Shown here: positions 7,632 through 15,436 of the stretch, piece after piece
Layout of the letters: each line of letters starts with the position of its first letter
Position numbering within the stretch: the stretch's first letter is position 1
From: Candidatus Omnitrophota bacterium
GTDB lineage: Bacteria; Omnitrophota; Koll11; Tantalellales; Tantalellaceae
Length of the DNA stretch: 17,405 bases
Reading direction: 5' to 3'
Assembly: GCA_015231715.1 (NCBI GenBank)
Contig: JADGBB010000027.1
Location: 3,039 to 20,443 of the forward strand
Program-made: the position numbers and the translations under genes
The notes under the pieces: model-generated
What the model was told of the DNA's origin: nothing
Seen by the model: only the letters and a program-made list of their open reading frames with translations
Databases searched by the model: none

Positions 7632-9395
7632 ATGAACGGTAAAGTTAAAGTACTAAAAGATGAAGTTATCGGCAAGATCGCAGCAGGCGAGGTAGTTGAG
7701 AGACCTGCATCCGCTGTCAAAGAGCTTGTTGAAAATTCTATAGATGCCGGCGCTGATTCTATTTTTATTGATATAGAGGAAGCAGGCTCAAAGCTTATTC
7801 GAATAGCTGACAATGGTTCCGGCATTGACCCTGAGGACATGGAAAAGATCTGTCTTAAATATTCTACCAGTAAACTTGAAAACATTGAAGATCTTGATAA
7901 TCTTAGAACTTTGGGCTTTAGGGGCGAAGCATTATCAAGCATATCAAGTGTTTCCCAATTTACCGTAATTTCAAATACAACCTCCGGAGAAGAAGGCCAT
8001 TATCTTTATGTTGAAGATGGAAATATTAAAGAATTAAAACCCCATCCAAGAAGCAAAGGAACTACAATTGAGGCAAGCAATTTATTTTACAATGTTCCGG
8101 CCAGAAGAAAATTTTTAAAAACAAATTCAACTGAAATGGGATTGATAGTTGATATCGTCGGCAGATTTATTTTGTCTAATGAGAAAATTGAGTTCAAGCT
8201 GACCCATAATGGGAAAACGGTTTTGTATGCAGCAAAAGAAAAGGCTCTGTTAGATAGAATAAAAGAAGTTATGGGCAAAGATATTGCTGATAATATGCTG
8301 GAACTATTTGTGCCGGGTGATCATACCAATTATGCCGGGAAGCTTAAAATACGGGGATTTATTTCAAAGCCTTCAATTACCCGTAAAGATAAGAATTATC
8401 AGACTTTTTTTGTTAACGGAAGATATGTCCGCAACAATACTTTAAGCAATGCTCTTTATGGAGCATATTTCAGTATGCTTGAAAGAGGGCGGTATCCTTT
8501 GTCTGTTTTGTTCATTGAAATAGATCCATCAGAAATAGATGTGAATATACATCCGTCTAAACTTTTAATAAAATTTCAAAATGAAAAATATATAAAAGAT
8601 ACTTTGGTTAAAACCATAAAAGAAACGTTTGAGCACCTAAGAGATAAGCAAAGTACAATAATAAAAAAATCTACAAATGAAAAGCTTGAGACCAAAGAAT
8701 GGATCTTGCCGGAAGAATTACAAAAAGAATTTTTATATCCGGAAAACTTAGATCAAAAAAAAGAATCAAAAAGAGATAATTCATGTGCCGGATATGAGCA
8801 TTTAAATACGGCTGAAGCAAGCTTTCGTCAGCAAACACCTATTTTCCAAGTCGCAAAATGTTTTATAGTACAGGTGAAAAAAGACGGGCTATACATAATA
8901 GATCAACATGCCGCACATGAAAGAATACTTTTTGAGTATTTCTCCAAAAGAGTTAAAAACAATGATATGGATAAACAGAATCTTCTTTTTCCCCTCAGGC
9001 TGGACCTTTCGACAAGCGATGCGGCAAAAATGGATGATCTTATGAAGACATTCAATTTGCTGGGTTTTGAAATAAATAGTTTTGGAGATAATTCTTTTAT
9101 TGTTCAAACTATCCCGCCTATACTAAAAAATTCGGATATTAAAACTGTTATAATGGATATGCTGAGTGATATGGCGGGTGAAAAGAATGTAAATATTGAT
9201 CCTGTTGAAAATATGATAAAATATGCTTCCTGCCGCGGAGCCATCAAAGAAGGGGATGAACTTACGATCCATGAAATGCAAGTGCTTATCAGAGATATGG
9301 AAAACAGCGAACTTCCGTTCACTTGCCCTCATGGAAGGCCTACTGCTTTTGATCTTGGGGCTATTGAGCTTGAGAAGATGTTTAGGAGAAAATAA
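7632..9395 (+). CDS. mutL: DNA mismatch repair protein MutL (endonuclease type)
   Basis: MutL couples mismatch recognition by MutS to strand incision. The product has 587 residues. The N-terminal GHKL ATPase has E31 and N35 (KELVENSIDAGA), DNGSG starting at D60, and GFRGEAL at 95-101. The C-terminal domain carries the metal-dependent nicking motif DQHA-x2-E-x4-E at 424-435 (DQHAAHERILFE), plus ACRGAIKEGDEL and CPHGRPT at 565-571. It is therefore the endonuclease-active form found in bacteria without MutH. The start at 7632 gives the standard N-terminus (VIGKIAAGEVVERP), but the 20 nt upstream contain no Shine-Dalgarno; see the upstream repeat. The gap to nth is 3 nt. Confidence 0.97.
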   Translation: MNGKVKVLKDEVIGKIAAGEVVERPASAVKELVENSIDAGADSIFIDIEEAGSKLIRIADNGSGIDPEDMEKICLKYSTSKLENIEDLDNLRTLGFRGEALSSISSVSQFTVISNTTSGEEGHYLYVEDGNIKELKPHPRSKGTTIEASNLFYNVPARRKFLKTNSTEMGLIVDIVGRFILSNEKIEFKLTHNGKTVLYAAKEKALLDRIKEVMGKDIADNMLELFVPGDHTNYAGKLKIRGFISKPSITRKDKNYQTFFVNGRYVRNNTLSNALYGAYFSMLERGRYPLSVLFIEIDPSEIDVNIHPSKLLIKFQNEKYIKDTLVKTIKETFEHLRDKQSTIIKKSTNEKLETKEWILPEELQKEFLYPENLDQKKESKRDNSCAGYEHLNTAEASFRQQTPIFQVAKCFIVQVKKDGLYIIDQHAAHERILFEYFSKRVKNNDMDKQNLLFPLRLDLSTSDAAKMDDLMKTFNLLGFEINSFGDNSFIVQTIPPILKNSDIKTVIMDMLSDMAGEKNVNIDPVENMIKYASCRGAIKEGDELTIHEMQVLIRDMENSELPFTCPHGRPTAFDLGAIELEKMFRRK

Positions 9396-9398
9396 AAA

Positions 9399-10034
9399 GT
9401 GGATAAAAAAGAAATACAAAAAATATATTCGATTTTGAAGAAGAAGTATCATCATCCGGAAGCTTTTCTTTTAAGCGAGAATATTTTTGAGCTTTTAGTT
9501 GCTGTTATTTTGAGCGCCCAATGTACCGATGAAAGAGTGAATAAAGTCACAAAAGTTATTTTTAAAAAATATAAAAGTATTAAAGATTATGCCGGGGCAA
9601 AACAGGAAGTTTTTGAACAGGATATCAGGTCAACAGGTTTTTATCGCAATAAAGCCAAAAATATTATCAAAACGGCAAATATTATCAATGACAGTTTTAA
9701 CGGAAAAGTTCCATGTACGATGGAAGAGCTAGTGATTTTACCGGGGGTCGCTCGGAAAACCTCTAATATCATACTTTATCACGGCTATGGTAAAAATGAA
9801 GGAATAGCAGTTGATACTCACGTGAAAAGGGTATGTTTTCGTTTAGGATTAACAAAAAACACGGATCCAAATAAAATAGAACAAGACTTGATAAAAATAA
9901 TTCCTCAAAATGACTGGGGTGATTTTACTAATATAATTATCGGTCACGGCCGTGCTATTTGTGATGCTCGTAAACCTTTATGCGTAGAATGCCAGGTTGT
10001 GGGATTTTGTGAAAAAAATGGAGTTAATTCATGA
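9399..10034 (+). CDS. nth: endonuclease III (base-excision DNA glycosylase/AP lyase)
   Basis: Removes oxidised pyrimidines and cleaves abasic sites. The product has 211 residues, like E. coli Nth. The helix-hairpin-helix LPGVARKTSN contains the catalytic lysine K120, and the catalytic aspartate is D139 (VDTHVKR). The [4Fe-4S] cluster ligands fit the family spacing exactly: C188-x6-C195-x2-C198-x5-C204. The start is GTG, 3 nt after the mutL stop, with AGGAGA at 9384-9389 inside mutL. The end overlaps the next gene by 4 nt (ATGA). Physical linkage to mutSL makes a combined mismatch/base-excision repair cluster. Confidence 0.97.
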   Translation: MDKKEIQKIYSILKKKYHHPEAFLLSENIFELLVAVILSAQCTDERVNKVTKVIFKKYKSIKDYAGAKQEVFEQDIRSTGFYRNKAKNIIKTANIINDSFNGKVPCTMEELVILPGVARKTSNIILYHGYGKNEGIAVDTHVKRVCFRLGLTKNTDPNKIEQDLIKIIPQNDWGDFTNIIIGHGRAICDARKPLCVECQVVGFCEKNGVNS

Positions 10035-10510
10035 CAAAATTTTTAAGCAGTTTATTGTTAATTGTTTTATCCCTCACAGGGTGTCAATCAGAGGGAATTG
10101 AGCCGGTTGACGGATATTATAAAGTAGCCGAAATAGTTGACGGAGATACTGTATTGCTAACTAACGGCAAAAAAGTAAGGTACATAGGAATAGATACTCC
10201 TGAAACAAGAAAAAAAATAGGAACTGAATGGATTCATGATCCGGAGCCTTTCGCGAATGAAGCAAAAAAATACAATGAGTCTCTTGTCGCAGGATCCAGA
10301 GTAAGGCTTGAATTTGATAAAGAAAAATACGACAAATATAACAGATGGCTTGCGTATGTCTACACCGATAACGGCATTTTTGCCAATAGAGAACTTGTTT
10401 CTGAGGGATTGGCAAAAGTTTATATGTTCCCGCCTAACACCAGATATTACAAACTTCTTTATGATGCTCAAGAAGAAGCTAAAAAATCCCAAAAAGGTAT
10501 TTGGACATAA
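10031..10510 (+). CDS. lipoprotein staphylococcal-type nuclease (SNase/thermonuclease)
   Basis: A predicted calcium-dependent exonuclease/endonuclease of the SNase OB-fold family, 159 residues. The N-terminus is a lipoprotein signal peptide with lipobox LTGC (C18), so it should be anchored to a membrane outside the cytoplasm; residue +2 is Gln, not the Asp retention signal. The active-site residues of S. aureus nuclease all have counterparts: D39 (IVDGDT), R50 (VRYIGID), D55 and E58 (DTPET), and R105 (DKYNRWLAYVY). The ATG overlaps the nth stop, giving apparent coupling. An exported nuclease has no obvious role in cytosolic repair; nucleotide scavenging is one possibility. ABC-F follows after 24 nt. 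Confidence 0.9.
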   Translation: MTKFLSSLLLIVLSLTGCQSEGIEPVDGYYKVAEIVDGDTVLLTNGKKVRYIGIDTPETRKKIGTEWIHDPEPFANEAKKYNESLVAGSRVRLEFDKEKYDKYNRWLAYVYTDNGIFANRELVSEGLAKVYMFPPNTRYYKLLYDAQEEAKKSQKGIWT

Positions 10511-10534
10511 AAATTTGTTTTAAGGAAAAATGAT

Positions 10535-12388
10535 ATGATCGAGCTTCAAAATATAAGTAAAAGTTATGGGCAGCGCTCATTGTTCGAGCAAGTAACTTTC
10601 AATATGTTCTCCGGAGAAAAGGTAGGACTTATCGGCAGGAACGGCCACGGTAAATCAACATTACTTCGTATTATTACCGGCGAAGAAAAATGTGACGAAG
10701 GACGAGTTGTAATTCCTAATAAATATGATATTGGGTATTTAAAACAGACCGTCAAATTTACAAAAGATGTTGTGCTTGAAGAAGTCTGCAAGGGACTTCC
10801 GGAAGAAGAAAAACTTGATCAATGGAAAGCCGAAAAAATACTTACAGGTTTAGGTTTTACTGAAAAATACATAAATGGTTCTCCGCATGTCCTTTCTGGC
10901 GGATTTCAAATGCGAGTTGAACTTGCAAAAGTTCTTGTCAGTGAACCTGATATGCTTTTATTGGATGAACCTACTAATTTTTTGGATATAGTTTCTATAC
11001 GATGGTTAGAAAAATTTCTTAAAAAATGGAAAGGCGAGCTTATAGTTGTAAGCCATGACAGAAATTTTGTCGACAATGTAACCACTCATATTGTAGGAAT
11101 ACATCGGTGCGGCATCAGAAAAATATCGGGTGACACTAAAAAATATTATTCACAGGTAGAAAAAGAAGAAGAAATATATGAAAAGCAAAGGCTCAATGAA
11201 GGCAAAAAGACTAAACAGATAGAAGAATACATCAACACCTTTAGATCAAAAGCGCGCAGAGCTAAATCTGTGCAGTCAAGCATCAAAATGCTTGCTAAAA
11301 TTGAAAAGAAGGACAAATTATCTGATATTGGAACTGTTTCTTTTTCTTTTAATTCTACATTGTTCAGACCTCCTGTTGTTATGGATGTAAAAAATATAAA
11401 GTTTTCGTATACAAACGAAAATCCTATGATCATTGATGATATAAGTTTTACCATCGAGCGCGGAGAAAAAATATGTATAGCCGGCGCTAACGGTAAAGGC
11501 AAAACAACTTTGGCTAAATTATTAGCGGGAAAACTTGAGATCGTAGGAGGCGAAATATCGACTAACCCCCAAGTAATAACCGCATTTTATGAACAGGGTA
11601 ATACTGCCAGACTTCATGATGAAAATACTGTTGAAGACGAAGTAATGAATGCGTCACCAGAAAAAAATATAGGTAAAGTCAGGGGCATTTGCGGGGCGAT
11701 GATGTTTTCCGGGGATGACGCATTAAAAAAAATAGCTGTTCTTTCCGGAGGAGAAAAAAGCAGGGTATTATTGGCTAAAACTTTATTGTCTCCCTGTAAT
11801 CTTTTGATCCTGGACGAACCAACGCATCATCTTGATATGGATACGTGTAATGCTTTATTTGATTCTGTCGAAAGATTTGAAGGTGCGGCAATCGTTGTAA
11901 CGCATGATGAATATTTTCTGCATAAAGTGGCTACAAAACTCATAGTTTTTCTTGAGGACAGAGTGATAGTTTATCCAGGCAATTATTCCGAATTTCTGGA
12001 TCGAGTAGGCTGGGAAAAAGGTGTGACGGAAGGAATAATAAAAAGAACTCCAGAAAAAAAAGAAGAAAATAGATCAAACGACAAAATAATGTCACGTAAA
12101 GAAAGAGCCGAATTTATTGCCGGAAAAAATAAAATATTAAAGCCGTTTGAAACAAAGATAAAAAATCTTGAACAAACAATCGAACAAGAAGAATCATTGA
12201 AAATAGCCATGGAGCAAGATATCTTGGAGGCAGTCAATAACGGGGATAGTATTAAAATACAGGAACTGTCAAAAAGCCTGCATGGTTTCGGAGAAAAAAT
12301 AAATTCTCTTTATGCGGAGCTTGAGCAGACTATGGATCTATACGATAAAGAAAAACAAAAATTCGAAGGAGATATTAATGGAAAGTAA
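10535..12388 (+). CDS. ABC-F family ATPase (ribosome-associated)
   Basis: ABC-F proteins are soluble twin-ATPase factors that bind the ribosomal E site and relieve stalled or antibiotic-blocked translation. The product has 617 residues and no membrane segments. Domain 1: Walker A GRNGHGKST (34-42), signature LSGGF (120-124), DEPTNFLD (144-151). The charged linker that reaches the P-site tRNA is at about 205-260 (YINTFRSKARRAKSVQSSIKML). Domain 2: Walker A GANGKGKTT (317-325), LSGGE (403-407), DEPTHHLD (427-434). A coiled-coil C-terminus spans about 540-615. Both Walker B regions depart from the common TNHLD (TNFLD and THHLD), but the catalytic glutamates E145 and E428 remain. The linker resembles YheS/Uup-type proteins; the subgroup is not settled. 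The Shine-Dalgarno AAGGA is at 10522-10526. Confidence 0.93.
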   Translation: MIELQNISKSYGQRSLFEQVTFNMFSGEKVGLIGRNGHGKSTLLRIITGEEKCDEGRVVIPNKYDIGYLKQTVKFTKDVVLEEVCKGLPEEEKLDQWKAEKILTGLGFTEKYINGSPHVLSGGFQMRVELAKVLVSEPDMLLLDEPTNFLDIVSIRWLEKFLKKWKGELIVVSHDRNFVDNVTTHIVGIHRCGIRKISGDTKKYYSQVEKEEEIYEKQRLNEGKKTKQIEEYINTFRSKARRAKSVQSSIKMLAKIEKKDKLSDIGTVSFSFNSTLFRPPVVMDVKNIKFSYTNENPMIIDDISFTIERGEKICIAGANGKGKTTLAKLLAGKLEIVGGEISTNPQVITAFYEQGNTARLHDENTVEDEVMNASPEKNIGKVRGICGAMMFSGDDALKKIAVLSGGEKSRVLLAKTLLSPCNLLILDEPTHHLDMDTCNALFDSVERFEGAAIVVTHDEYFLHKVATKLIVFLEDRVIVYPGNYSEFLDRVGWEKGVTEGIIKRTPEKKEENRSNDKIMSRKERAEFIAGKNKILKPFETKIKNLEQTIEQEESLKIAMEQDILEAVNNGDSIKIQELSKSLHGFGEKINSLYAELEQTMDLYDKEKQKFEGDINGK

Positions 12389-13055
12389 GTCAGTCAGAAA
12401 TTTAAATGAAAAAATGGAAGAGATAGAAGCAGGTTCTATTAGATATAAAGTATTGGAAAGCGCTAAAAAATTCAAAACATCATGGATAGATCTAGGGCAG
12501 ACACTATATACGGTTTGGAAAGACAAGCTTTATCAGGAGTGGGGATACAAAGAGTTTGATAATTACACCAGAAAAGAAATAGGAATCAAATCACAAACAT
12601 CATTGAAGCTGTTAAGATCTTACGGTTATCTGGAACAAGAAAGCCCTGAGCACTTGAAACACGAAGTTATTAATGAAAGAGACACTAAAACAATACCAAC
12701 CTATGAATCTGTTGACGTTTTAAGACGTGCCAGCGGCAAGAAAGATCTGGGGACAGCTGATGTTTCTACAATTAAAAGAAAAGTCCTTGAAGAAGGAAGA
12801 GACGCGAAAGACGCGGCAAAAGATCTGACTGTCCTTATGAAAAAGAGGCGGCCGGAACAAACTGAAGAGCAAAGAATAGATGAAAAACTTAAAAGGCTTG
12901 CAAAGCTTGTGAATTTAGTTAAACTTGTTAAAAATGAGATTTTAGTTAATGAGAACGTAATAACTGAAGCTCTTTCGGCTAAAACCGAACTCGTGCTAAA
13001 TGAAGTTGAAGATAAAATATCCAAAGCTTTAGAGCGCGGAAAAAAGGGGGAATAA
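12378..13055 (+). CDS. hypothetical helical protein, possible DNA-binding
   Basis: I do not recognise this 225-residue protein. The start at 12378 is chosen over an in-frame ATG 66 nt upstream because AAGGAG (12366-12371) sits 6 nt before it. The start lies inside the end of the ABC-F gene (11-nt overlap). Residues 33-90 form a compact tryptophan/tyrosine-rich block (WIDLGQTLYTVW, LYQEWGYKEFDNYTRKEIGI, SLKLLRSYGYLE) that reads like a helix-turn-helix or small winged fold. Residues 105-150 are a second helical region (SVDVLRRASGKKDL onward). Residues 150-225 are a charged helix or coiled coil. There is no signal peptide or membrane segment. A transcriptional or DNA-associated role is only a guess from the fold impression and the repair-gene context. 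Confidence 0.85.
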   Translation: MESKSVRNLNEKMEEIEAGSIRYKVLESAKKFKTSWIDLGQTLYTVWKDKLYQEWGYKEFDNYTRKEIGIKSQTSLKLLRSYGYLEQESPEHLKHEVINERDTKTIPTYESVDVLRRASGKKDLGTADVSTIKRKVLEEGRDAKDAAKDLTVLMKKRRPEQTEEQRIDEKLKRLAKLVNLVKLVKNEILVNENVITEALSAKTELVLNEVEDKISKALERGKKGE

Positions 13056-13471
13056 TGAAAAAAATAATATTTGCCGTGATCTTAGCTATTATGTGTTCGT
13101 CAGCGCTTTACGGAGAAGATACGCAGGCCCCTGAAAGTAAATTTTTTGTTAATAATCTTAATAAAGTAATTCAAGAGTATGAAAATTTAACTAAAGAAGT
13201 CAGTATTTTAAAAAAGAGCTTAGAGCTTGAACAGACCAAGGTTAAAGATCTTACCGAAAAGAATTTGGATCTTGAAAATTATACTGAGATACTCCTTTTA
13301 GAACGAGGTGATTTTAAATCTAAACTTTTAAGTCTTGAAGCGCAGATCGAAGAAATAAAAACTTTTATCCGCCGAAAAGGCCAAGAATCATATAAAGTTT
13401 ATGAAGATAAAATAGTAATCCTGACGCAGGAATTAAATAAGTTAAAAGATCCGCTGAATAAAAAGAAATAA
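13055..13471 (+). CDS. small exported coiled-coil protein
   Basis: Hypothetical protein of 138 residues. Residues 1-19 form a Sec signal peptide (MKKIIFAVILAIMCSSALYG), with signal peptidase I cleavage likely near residues 17-20. The cysteine at 14 is preceded by Met, not the small residue of a lipobox, so it is not a lipoprotein. Residues 30-135 are almost entirely heptad-like, Lys/Glu/Leu-rich helix, predicted to be a periplasmic coiled coil. The ATG shares one base with the TAA stop of the upstream gene (TAATG), and a GGGGGA precedes it. It is the last gene of the cluster; long palindromes follow. No function can be assigned. Confidence 0.85.
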   Translation: MKKIIFAVILAIMCSSALYGEDTQAPESKFFVNNLNKVIQEYENLTKEVSILKKSLELEQTKVKDLTEKNLDLENYTEILLLERGDFKSKLLSLEAQIEEIKTFIRRKGQESYKVYEDKIVILTQELNKLKDPLNKKK

Positions 13472-13580
13472 AATCAGATCCGATGTGGATTGCGAAAAAA
13501 CTTTCATGTCTTGCGGTGTTTTAGCTATGTGTTCAGTTTAATTGAATTGTATCTGTGAATTAAAAATTAAACCCTACGAC

Positions 13581-13854
13581 GTTACAGGGTAGGATGAATG
13601 TTTTCAAAACCATGATTTTACCCTTCGGGCCGCTATGAAAATTCTCCCTTTTAGGGGCTCCGCCCCACTTCGTTTGCGCCTGCGGAACTCGGCTTTACAT
13701 AAAGATATATTCTTTAAACAGAATATATCTTTATGTAAAACCTCAAACAGTCCTCGGCGTCCAGAGTCCTTAAACGGACTCTGGATCCCAAAAGGGATAA
13801 TTTTCATTACGCTAAAATCACGAAGTTTTGAAAACATTCATCCTACCCTGTAAC
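13581..13854. repeat. long palindromic element 1 (274 nt, 30-bp perfect terminal inverted repeats)
   Basis: The ends, 13581-13610 and 13825-13854, are exact 30-bp reverse complements. Inside, 13614-13620 (GATTTTA) pairs with 13813-13819, and 13636-13656 pairs with 13787-13806 with one mismatch and one unpaired base, so most of the element can fold as one long arm. At the top is a perfect 20-bp hairpin (13694-13713 / 13720-13739) and beside it a perfect 9-bp hairpin (13761-13769 / 13776-13784); both have the same loop, TTAAAC. A GGGGC-TCC-GCCCC stem-loop lies at 13654-13666. Short frames on both strands are by-products of the palindrome. A MITE-like element or structured RNA is most likely; it could also end transcription. 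Confidence 0.85.
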
Positions 13855-13890
13855 TTTGCACGTCTCAATTTTAATATTTCTTACAAGCTA

Positions 13891-14094
13891 GGATGAGGCA
13901 GTTATTCCTTTTTCTGACACTTGTGGGTTATAGGCATTTTTCGATTCTTTTTTAACAATTACCTATCCTGATGTCGATTGCTTCGAAAAGCAGCGAAGCT
14001 GCTTGGAGAATGCATGAGTCATCAGGGTTAAAAAAGGATCGAAAAATGCCGTTGTTTAACCCTCGTGGCAGAAAAAGGAATAACTGCTTCATCC
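13891..14094. repeat. long palindromic element 2 (204 nt)
   Basis: The arms 13891-13916 and 14069-14094 match in 25 of 26 positions. Inner arms 13933-13956 and 14027-14050 match in 23 of 24, and CCTGATG 13967-13973 pairs with CATCAGG 14020-14026. Both arm mismatches are G-T type, which stay paired in RNA of one strand. The tip (13980-14004) can form either GCTTCG/CGAAGC or AAGCAGC/GCTGCTT, mutually exclusive stems. The sequence differs from element 1 but shares TAGGATGA at the left end, 37 nt away from it. It sits 45 nt from the 3' end of the convergent helicase gene, so bidirectional termination is possible. No coding potential is seen. Confidence 0.85.
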
Positions 14095-14139
14095 GTACTT
14101 GAATGTATAGGAGTTAGTTGTTCTAGTCTGGATTCGGAA

Positions 14140-15363
14140 TTACCAACGCTTACGGGGGAGGGGTTTTTTGCTTCTGCTTTTTCCTGCGCCTCTGGGGTTG
14201 CTTTGAAATAAAGGCTGGTTCGAAAATTTTTCCGAAGGGACTTCGGGGTGTTCGATTATTGGTAAAGCTGTTTTTATTAGGTTTTCAATGCTTCGTATTT
14301 CGCTTCCTTGGTCGGGAGTTGCGAATGATATTGCTCTGCCTTGATGGCCTGCTCTTCCTGTACGTCCAATTCTGTGAACATAATTCTCTGAATCGTCTGG
14401 GATATCGTAGTTTATAACTATTTCTATACCGACGACATCTATGCCTCTTGCGGCTATATCTGTCGCGACAAGCACGCGGTACTGCCCCATTTTAAAACCT
14501 TCCAAAGCTTCTTTTCTTTGGGATAGAGAACGGTCTGAATGTATTTCTGCTGCTTTATGGCCCATTTCTTTTATCATTCTTTTTATTTTTCCGGCGCCTC
14601 TTTTTGTCCTAGAAAATAATAACACAGACCCGCGGTACTGATCCAATAATTTACCTAAAAGTGTTTTTTTGTCTTCTTTTTTAACTATAAATAATTCCTG
14701 TATGATACGTTCGGCGGCGGTTCCAGACGGAGCCACTTCTATATGTACCGGAAGCTGCATATGTGTCGCACCTATAGACATGACATCACCGGGAATCGTC
14801 GCCGAAAAAAGCATTGTCTGTCTGTTTTTTGGAAGACATTTAATTATACGTTCTATATCGGGCTTAAAACCCATATCAAGCATTCTGTCGGCTTCATCAA
14901 GAATAAGAACTTCTACGTCATTCAACTTTATAGTCTTTTGAGTAATATGATCTACTAATCTTCCGGGTGTAGCGATAATAATACGAGGATTTTTTTTAAG
15001 TATCTTAAGCTGCGAATTTATCGGAACTCCTCCTATGATAACCACGGAATTCAATCCAAATGCCGGAGCTAATTTTTCAATAGTTTCGTTAACTTGTATC
15101 GCCAGTTCTCTTGTCGGGACAACTATCAAACATTTACCGTTACTTCGGGAAAGTCTCTGTATAAGAGGTATAGAAAAAGCTAACGTCTTTCCCGTACCTG
15201 TCTGAGCAACTCCGATAATATCCGCCCCGTTTATAGCCAACGGAATAGATTTATACTGTATCGGCGTCGGGTTTTTAAACTTAAGTTTGTCCAATGCCTC
15301 AATTATTTTAGGAGCTATTCCTAGCCCGTCAAATGACAAACCCTGTTCGTTTTTTGTATTCAT
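14140..15363 (-). CDS. DEAD-box ATP-dependent RNA helicase (RhlE-like)
   Basis: Unwinds RNA duplexes in ribosome assembly, mRNA decay or cold adaptation. The product has 407 residues with every motif in order: Q motif (F11 to PTPIQ 32-36), motif I AQTGTGKT (53-60), Ia PTREL, TPGRL, II DEAD (156-159), III SAT (187-189), V VATDIAARGIDV (299-310) and VI HRIGRTGR (330-337). A short basic tail after about 385 (KSRSKKPLPRKRW) should add RNA affinity; no S1 or other extra domain is fused. RhlE-like by compactness; the exact subfamily is not certain. The start is supported by AAGGAG (complement of 15373-15378), 9 nt upstream. It follows the antiporter gene by 73 nt with no terminator hairpin, so it may be co-transcribed. 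Confidence 0.95.
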   Translation of the reverse strand: MNTKNEQGLSFDGLGIAPKIIEALDKLKFKNPTPIQYKSIPLAINGADIIGVAQTGTGKTLAFSIPLIQRLSRSNGKCLIVVPTRELAIQVNETIEKLAPAFGLNSVVIIGGVPINSQLKILKKNPRIIIATPGRLVDHITQKTIKLNDVEVLILDEADRMLDMGFKPDIERIIKCLPKNRQTMLFSATIPGDVMSIGATHMQLPVHIEVAPSGTAAERIIQELFIVKKEDKKTLLGKLLDQYRGSVLLFSRTKRGAGKIKRMIKEMGHKAAEIHSDRSLSQRKEALEGFKMGQYRVLVATDIAARGIDVVGIEIVINYDIPDDSENYVHRIGRTGRAGHQGRAISFATPDQGSEIRSIENLIKTALPIIEHPEVPSEKFSNQPLFQSNPRGAGKSRSKKPLPRKRW

Positions 15364-15436
15364 TATGTTTTTCTCCTTTATCCTTTATTCCATTCTACAC
15401 TATTCACGGGAAAAAAGTAAAAATATTGAAAACGTG

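Noticed and set aside
12312..12377. Upstream in-frame ATG adding 22 residues to the 225-residue protein
   Set aside because: It has no Shine-Dalgarno and would overlap the ABC-F gene by 77 nt, while the start at 12378 has an ideal AAGGAG.
13604..13853. Open frames of 72-77 codons on both strands within palindrome 1
   Set aside because: They are mirror products of the inverted repeat, with no ribosome binding site and low-complexity Arg/Leu/Ser content; not reported as genes.
15364..15436. Independent promoter for the DEAD-box helicase gene (TAGAAT-like -10)
   Set aside because: No acceptable -35 at the right spacing; co-transcription with the antiporter gene is equally possible.
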